From positions 1-20,027 of the forward strand of contig JAUXRT010000121.1 of assembly GCA_030681635.1 (NCBI GenBank): a stretch of DNA of 20,027 nucleotides, written 5' to 3'. The first letter of the stretch is position 1; each line of letters opens with the position of its first letter. This document shows, in pieces, positions 16,486-20,027 of the stretch. The translations under genes were made by a program, and so were the position numbers. The notes beneath the pieces are model-generated. The model had not been told where the DNA came from. It did no database searches and saw only the letters and a list, made by a program, of their open reading frames with translations. Source of the DNA: Reyranella sp. (lineage in GTDB: Bacteria; Pseudomonadota; Alphaproteobacteria; Reyranellales; Reyranellaceae).

Positions 16486-16519
16486 GTCGTGTTTCTTCGT
16501 CCGTCGTGTTTCTTCGTCC
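16486..16519. repeat. Perfect 17-bp tandem duplication
   Basis: GTCGTGTTTCTTCGTCC occurs twice back to back (16486-16502 and 16503-16519) in the gap between the divergent DUF2333 and hydrolase genes, directly before the hydrolase Shine-Dalgarno sequence (GGAG at 16522-16525). It looks like a recent slippage duplication, or two copies of a regulator half-site. Confidence 0.9.
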
Positions 16520-16533
16520 ATGGAGTTGGTGGA

Positions 16534-17487
16534 ATGGCGCTCGATCCCGAATCCCAGCGGCTGCTCGATCTGACCGCGGCGGCCAACCGCCCGGCCTGGC
16601 ACACGCTCAGCCCGCAGGCGGCGCGCGACCTTTACCTGTCGCTCCGCGCGCCCGCGCAGGGCCCGCGTCCCTCGGCCGTGACAGTGGTTGACCGGACGAT
16701 TCCCGGACCCGGCGGCGCCGTGCCGATCCGGCTCTATCGGCCCGAGGCGGCGGCGGCCGGCGCGCTGCTGCCGGCGCTGGTGTTCGCCCATGGCGGCGGC
16801 TGGGTGTTCGGCAATCTCGAAAGCCACGATGTGCTCTGCGCCCAGCTTGCCCTCGACGCCGGGATCACCGTCTGCGCCGTCGACTACCGGTTGGCGCCCG
16901 AAGCCCGCTTTCCGGCAGCCTTCGACGATGTCGTGGCGGCCCTGCAGTGGGTCCAGGCCAACGGCGCCTCGGTCGGCATCGATGCCGCCCGGCTCGCCAT
17001 CGGCGGCGACAGCGCCGGCGGCAATCTCGCCGCCTCGGCCGCGATCTGGGCGCGCGACCACGGCGGGCCACGGCTGCGTATGCAGCTGCTCGCCTATCCG
17101 GTCACCGACGCGGTGGCGCGCACCGAGTCCTACCGCCGCTTCCACGACGGCTTCGGTCTGAACGCCGACGCCATGGAATGGTTCTTCGATCACTACACGC
17201 CCGACAAGGCCGCCCGCAGTGACTGGCGCGTATCGCCCCTGCGCGCCGCCTCGCTCGCCGGACTGCCTCCGGCCCTGGTGATCACCGCCGGCTACGACCC
17301 GCTGCGCGACGAGGGCCGCGCCTATGCCTGGCGGCTGCAGCAGGAAGGCACGATGGCCGATCTCGTCGAGTTCGGCGGCATGCTGCATGGCTTCCTCAGC
17401 ACGCCGATGCTGCTGCACGGCGCCAGACGCGGCGCCGCCATCTGCGCTGCGGCGCTGCGCGAGGCGCTGGTGCTGCGCACGCGGTGA
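16534..17487 (+). CDS. Alpha/beta hydrolase, HSL/class IV esterase family
   Basis: 317 residues from the ATG at 16534, with GGAG eight bases upstream. Hormone-sensitive-lipase-type carboxylesterase: oxyanion motif HGGGW at 86-90, nucleophile Ser160 in GGDSAGGN, acid Asp255 in TAGYDPLRDEG and base His285 in MLHGF. The conserved VDYRLAPEARFPAAFDD segment is at ~116-132. Such enzymes hydrolyse short or medium acyl esters; the substrate cannot be inferred. No signal peptide is seen, so it is probably cytoplasmic. The stop overlaps the MFS transporter start in GTGA, so hydrolase and transporter are coupled and may handle the same compound. Confidence 0.93.
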   Translation: MALDPESQRLLDLTAAANRPAWHTLSPQAARDLYLSLRAPAQGPRPSAVTVVDRTIPGPGGAVPIRLYRPEAAAAGALLPALVFAHGGGWVFGNLESHDVLCAQLALDAGITVCAVDYRLAPEARFPAAFDDVVAALQWVQANGASVGIDAARLAIGGDSAGGNLAASAAIWARDHGGPRLRMQLLAYPVTDAVARTESYRRFHDGFGLNADAMEWFFDHYTPDKAARSDWRVSPLRAASLAGLPPALVITAGYDPLRDEGRAYAWRLQQEGTMADLVEFGGMLHGFLSTPMLLHGARRGAAICAAALREALVLRTR

Positions 17488-18608
17488 GCAACCCCGCCTC
17501 TCCCGGCCCACCTGTAGGCATGGCCCTGCCGGGATTGGTGATCGCCTTCGGCATGATCGGCGACACGCTGCTCTATGCCGTGCTGCCGCTCTATCACGAG
17601 GAGTTCGGCCTCAGCCTCGTCATGGTGGGCGTCCTGCTGTCGCTCAACCGCTGGATCCGCCTGTTTGCCAACTCCGGCGTGGCGGCGATCGGCGAGCGCA
17701 TCGGGCCGCACACGCTGATGGTGGCCGCGGCCATCGGCGCAGCGGTTTCAACGACGCTCTACGGCCTGGTCGAAAGCCCCGCCGTCCAGATCGCCGCGCG
17801 GATCCTGTGGGGCATCTCTTACGCCTCGCTCAATCTCGCCACCCTGGCCTATGCCGTCAGCGACCGCGCCAACGCCGGCAAGCGCGTGGGCGCCAGCCGC
17901 GCCGCCATCGGCATGGTGCAGGCGATCTCGCTGGTCGGCGGCGCCTGGATCGTCCTGCAGGTGGGACCCCGCTCGGTCTTCCTGATCTTCGGCGCGCTCA
18001 CCCTGGTGTCGCTCGGAGCCGCCCTCCTGCTGCCGCGCCTGCCGCCCGAGCCGGTGACGCACAAGAAGGGCTTCCGCCTGCCCGTCCCGCACCGCCTCGA
18101 AGCCTGGGGCTTCGTGATGGGCTTCTCCGGCGACGGCGTGTTTCTGCTCACGCTCGCCTTCCTGCTGAAGGACTCGGTCACCTCGGTGGCCGCCGTCATG
18201 GCGACGGCGTCGCTGCTGGCCTTGCGCTGGCTGGTCGAGATCACGACGGGCCCGCTCGGCGGCTGGATCGGCGACCGCTTCGGGGCGCGGCGCATCGCGA
18301 TCGCCAACGGCACCCTGCTGGTCGCAGGTTTCGTGCTGATCGCTGCCGGCCGCGACGTCACCGGCGCCCTGCTGGTCGTGATGAGCCGCGGCATGTTCAA
18401 CACCTTGATCCCCGTCCTGGTGATCGAACGCGGCCACGGCAGTGTGCTGTCCAGCCAGGCGAGCTACTCGACCTGGCGCGACTTCGGCGCCGCCGTCGGG
18501 CCACTCACCGCGCCGTGGCTGTTCCTCAATGTCGCGCAGGGCCCGCTCTACGGCGCGCTCGCCGCGGCGCTGGGGCTTGCCGCCTATTTCTGCCTGATCC
18601 GACGCTGA
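17484..18608 (+). CDS. Major facilitator superfamily transporter
   Basis: 374 residues from a GTG at 17484 overlapping the hydrolase stop by 4 bp; an ATG at 17520 (MALPGLVIAFG) is possible but would lose the overlap. About 11-12 hydrophobic spans in two halves, separated by a basic hydrophilic loop (PPEPVTHKKGFRLPVPHR). The MFS motif-A-like segments NSGVAAIGERIGPHTL after span 2 and GPLGGWIGDRFGARRIAI in the second half are visible. Secondary transporter of the inner membrane, substrate unknown. Coupling to the esterase and the MarR gene downstream suggests an uptake or efflux function for an ester or aromatic compound; this is inference. Confidence 0.9.
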   Translation: MSNPASPGPPVGMALPGLVIAFGMIGDTLLYAVLPLYHEEFGLSLVMVGVLLSLNRWIRLFANSGVAAIGERIGPHTLMVAAAIGAAVSTTLYGLVESPAVQIAARILWGISYASLNLATLAYAVSDRANAGKRVGASRAAIGMVQAISLVGGAWIVLQVGPRSVFLIFGALTLVSLGAALLLPRLPPEPVTHKKGFRLPVPHRLEAWGFVMGFSGDGVFLLTLAFLLKDSVTSVAAVMATASLLALRWLVEITTGPLGGWIGDRFGARRIAIANGTLLVAGFVLIAAGRDVTGALLVVMSRGMFNTLIPVLVIERGHGSVLSSQASYSTWRDFGAAVGPLTAPWLFLNVAQGPLYGALAAALGLAAYFCLIRR

Positions 18609-18794
18609 ACGTGGACCAATTCCTGGCACACCTCGTTGTGCCACGCGGTGTCCGGAAAGTTGTGCCACGAACCGGCATCAAGCCCTTGATCCGCCTGCCC
18701 AATCGCCTCCTGACGACCTGTGCCACCGGCGCCGGCCGCTTCGCAGGATCAGTGTCTGGAAAATCACCGCCGGATTCGAACGAAAATGGACCAT
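18609..18794. other. Intergenic region after the MFS gene without a supported gene
   Basis: Between the MFS stop and the minus-strand terminator I see no gene. There is an inverted repeat TGGCACA-N6-TGTGCCA (18624-18643) sixteen bases after the MFS stop, with a third copy TGTGCCA at 18661-18667, 24 bases from the second. The first pair could form a weak hairpin in the MFS mRNA; no T-run follows. Confidence 0.5.
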
Positions 18795-18870
18795 AAAAAA
18801 CGCCCGGCGGATCACTCCGCGGACGTTTCCCATCATGGCTGAAATACTGACAGAAACCTGCTGAACTTGC
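18794..18870 (-). ncRNA. Candidate ~75-nt small RNA, divergent from marR
   Basis: A perfect -10 hexamer, TATAAT, on the minus strand (18877-18882), with a poor -35 (TTCCAT at an 18-base spacing), predicts transcription from about 18870. The strong minus-strand terminator at 18795-18828 would end the RNA near 18794. The stretch between has no convincing reading frame; a short open frame starting ATGATGGGAAAC has no ribosome binding site. This is a prediction from boundaries alone. Confidence 0.25.
18795..18828 (-). terminator. Strong intrinsic terminator on the minus strand
   Basis: Read on the minus strand: arm AAACGTCCGCGGA, a GUGA (GNRA-type) loop, then TCCGCCGGGCGTTT followed by further T residues (six T in all). 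The stem pairs 5 bp, has a single bulged C, then 8 bp including one U-G. On the plus strand the hairpin is followed by only three T, so it should work mainly leftward. No minus-strand protein gene is close upstream; the nearest is gloB, beyond marR. It may end a short RNA or stop antisense transcription. Confidence 0.65.
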
Positions 18871-18878
18871 AACTCTAT

Positions 18879-18911
18879 TATATTTCCATATTGCTTGCAT
18901 ATGGAAATATA
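18879..18911. promoter_or_regulatory. MarR-type palindromic operator
   Basis: TATATTTCCATAT (18879-18891), seven bases, ATATGGAAATATA (18899-18911): perfect 13-bp arms. It overlaps the -35 box and spacer of the marR promoter and abuts the opposite-strand TATAAT. The size, A+T content and position are those of a MarR-family autorepressor site. Binding is inferred. Confidence 0.65.
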
Positions 18912-18923
18912 TCGGCCTATATC
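18895..18923 (+). promoter_or_regulatory. marR promoter, probably leaderless transcript
   Basis: TTGCAT (18895-18900), a 17-base spacer and TATATC (18918-18923). Transcription should begin about 18929-18931, on the marR ATG at 18930. The sequence just before the ATG (CTCCCC) has no Shine-Dalgarno character, fitting leaderless translation. The -35 box lies within the palindromic operator. Confidence 0.55.
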
Positions 18924-18929
18924 CTCCCC

Positions 18930-19376
18930 ATGACCAACCCCTCTTCCTCCGCCGTCCTGCGCCTGCTGGGCGCCAACGCCCGCCTCGAAGAACGCTTCTC
19001 GGGGGGACTTGGCGCGCTGCATGGTCTCGCCCTCAAGGAAGTCCTGCTTCTGATGCACCTCGAACAGGCGCCGCGGCAGCGGCTCAGCCGGATCGACCTC
19101 GCAAAGCGGCTCTATGTCAGCCCGTCGACGGTGACGCGCATGGCCGCCCCGCTCGAGAAGCTGAAGATGGTGGGTCGAGAGGCCGATCCGCGCGACGCGC
19201 GCCTGGCCTACGTTGTCCTCACCAAGGCGGGCCTGGAACTCGTCACCAACGCCCGGGCCACACTCGAGGTCATGGCCGCCGACGTCTTCCGCGACCGCTG
19301 GACCAAGCCCGAGATCGCAACACTTGCCGAGCTGCTGGGTCGACTGACGGCCGGCCAGCCCGGCGAGCTGGGTTAG
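18930..19376 (+). CDS. MarR-family transcriptional regulator
   Basis: 148 residues from the ATG at 18930. Winged helix-turn-helix with helices at ~52-77 (LSRIDLAKRLYVSPSTVTRMAAPLEKLKMV) and the wing DPRDARLAYVVLT at ~86-98; terminal helices form the dimer interface. MarR proteins are dimeric repressors usually released by small aromatic or oxidant ligands. An upstream in-frame TTG at 18867 would add 21 residues but would cross the promoter, so the ATG is preferred. The nearby 13-bp-arm palindrome is the likely autoregulatory site. The MFS and hydrolase genes upstream on the same strand are plausible targets, but their own promoter region lacks an obvious copy of this palindrome. Confidence 0.9.
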   Translation: MTNPSSSAVLRLLGANARLEERFSGGLGALHGLALKEVLLLMHLEQAPRQRLSRIDLAKRLYVSPSTVTRMAAPLEKLKMVGREADPRDARLAYVVLTKAGLELVTNARATLEVMAADVFRDRWTKPEIATLAELLGRLTAGQPGELG

Positions 19377-19426
19377 GATCGAACCGGATTTATCGCTGGT
19401 GGCGCGCCCCCCCAGCAGGACCCGCT

Positions 19427-20027
19427 CTAGCGGAACACGTCCTTGCGTTGACGAACCTCGGCGAACACCGCGGTGGGATCGCCGCCGGCCATGCCGACCG
19501 CGGCCTGCACCGCCGGCACGTCGACACGCAGGAACGGGTTGGTGGCCTTTTCCTCGCCGAGGAGCGACGGCACCGTGGCCTCGCCGCGGGCGCGGGCGGC
19601 ATCGATGGAAGCGGCGCGCGCCAACAGGGCCTTGTTGCCGGTCTCGATGGTCACGGCAAAGCGGGCGTTGGACTGGGTGTATTCGTGGGCGCAGTAGACG
19701 CGCATGTCGTCGGGCAGCGCGCGCAGCCGGCTGAGCGACGTCCAGAACTGCTGCGGCGTGCCCTCGAACATCCGCCCGCAGCCCAGCGCAAAGATCGTGT
19801 CGCCGCAGAACAGCGCCTGCTGGTCGCGAAAAGCATAGGCGATGTGGCCACTGGTGTGACCCGGGATGAAGAAGACCTCCGCCTCGGCCTCGCCGAAGCG
19901 GTAGCGGTCGCCGTCGTCGACCTCGACATCGATGCCGGGGATGCGCGCCCGGTCGCGCCGCGGCCCCACGATGGTGCAGCCGGTCGCCTTCTTGATCTCG
20001 AGATTGCCGCCGACGTGATCACCATGA
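19427..20027 (-). CDS. gloB: Hydroxyacylglutathione hydrolase, glyoxalase II (partial, N-terminus outside window)
   Basis: 199 residues before the stop are visible; roughly the first 50-60 are beyond the right edge. GloB hydrolyses S-lactoylglutathione in methylglyoxal detoxification. The end of the metallo-beta-lactamase motif is seen at the edge (HGDHVGGN), followed by metal ligands in FIPGHTSGHIAY, FCGDTIFALGCGRMFEG and YCAHEYTQSN. The C-terminal HAGH_C domain ends with VPSLLGEEKATNPFLRVD, the GloB signature that binds glutathione, then a short tail. It converges on marR with a 50-base gap in which no terminator was recognised. Cytoplasmic. Confidence 0.95.
   Translation of the reverse strand, partial: HGDHVGGNLEIKKATGCTIVGPRRDRARIPGIDVEVDDGDRYRFGEAEAEVFFIPGHTSGHIAYAFRDQQALFCGDTIFALGCGRMFEGTPQQFWTSLSRLRALPDDMRVYCAHEYTQSNARFAVTIETGNKALLARAASIDAARARGEATVPSLLGEEKATNPFLRVDVPAVQAAVGMAGGDPTAVFAEVRQRKDVFR

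Noticed and set aside
18624..18667. TGGCACA/TGTGCCA repeats as insertion-sequence remnants or terminator
   Set aside because: The arms are only 7 bp, with no target duplication, no transposase fragment and no T-run.
18772..18781. GGATTCGAAC, resembling a tRNA T-loop on the minus strand
   Set aside because: No acceptor stem, anticodon arm or correctly spaced CCA could be formed around it.

Overview
The window is about two-thirds G+C and almost fully coding. It reads as a chromosomal segment of an alphaproteobacterium. The gene set and order (XRE regulator, lnt, corC, ybeY, phoH, miaB, plsC, OlsB-like acyltransferase, Fur/Mur, rimI, tsaB, nifU) is the arrangement I know from Rhodospirillales and Rhizobiales relatives. 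The Fur-family protein has the alphaproteobacterial metal-site signature, and an Alph_Pro_TM protein is present. Assignment below class level is inference; a Reyranella-like organism would fit.

Layout. 1-244: 5' part of a helix-turn-helix regulator, minus strand, cut by the window edge. 433-8474: a mainly minus-strand housekeeping block (lnt, corC, ybeY, phoH, miaB, plsC, OlsB-like acyltransferase). It is interrupted by a plus-strand aldo/keto reductase gene (2962-3792) followed by a perfect 30-bp inverted repeat. 8537-9269: fur/mur divergent from a TusA-like gene. 9298-10460: rimI and tsaB, divergent from a VanX-like D,D-dipeptidase (10529-11086). 11088-12197: exported Bax-like glucosaminidase. 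12300-12848: nifU (TTG start), with an A+T-rich promoter region behind it. 13151-16432: minus-strand group of UspA, Alph_Pro_TM, TauE/SafE and DUF2333. 16534-18608: alpha/beta hydrolase and MFS transporter, translationally coupled. 18609-18929: regulatory intergenic region. 18930-19376: MarR regulator. 19427-20027: gloB, cut by the window edge.

How the genes work together. The block serves translation and RNA quality (miaB, ybeY, tsaB, rimI), envelope lipids and lipoproteins (plsC, OlsB-like, lnt), peptidoglycan turnover (VanX-like, Bax-like), Fe-S and metal homeostasis (nifU, fur/mur) and sulfur handling (TusA-like, TauE/SafE). Several junctions are tight: 4-bp GTGA overlaps at miaB/phoH, TauE/Alph_Pro_TM and hydrolase/MFS, and a 30-bp overlap at phoH/ybeY.

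No mobile element, CRISPR array, rRNA, tRNA or defence system was seen. I did not find a clear new multi-gene system. The best leads are: the MFS-MarR intergenic region (13-bp-arm palindrome over a leaderless-type MarR promoter, plus an opposite-strand promoter and strong terminator that could bound a ~75-nt RNA); the TauE/Alph_Pro_TM/UspA/DUF2333 group; the palindrome beside the inserted aldo/keto reductase; and the OlsB-like gene whose reading frame extends upstream without a normal start codon.
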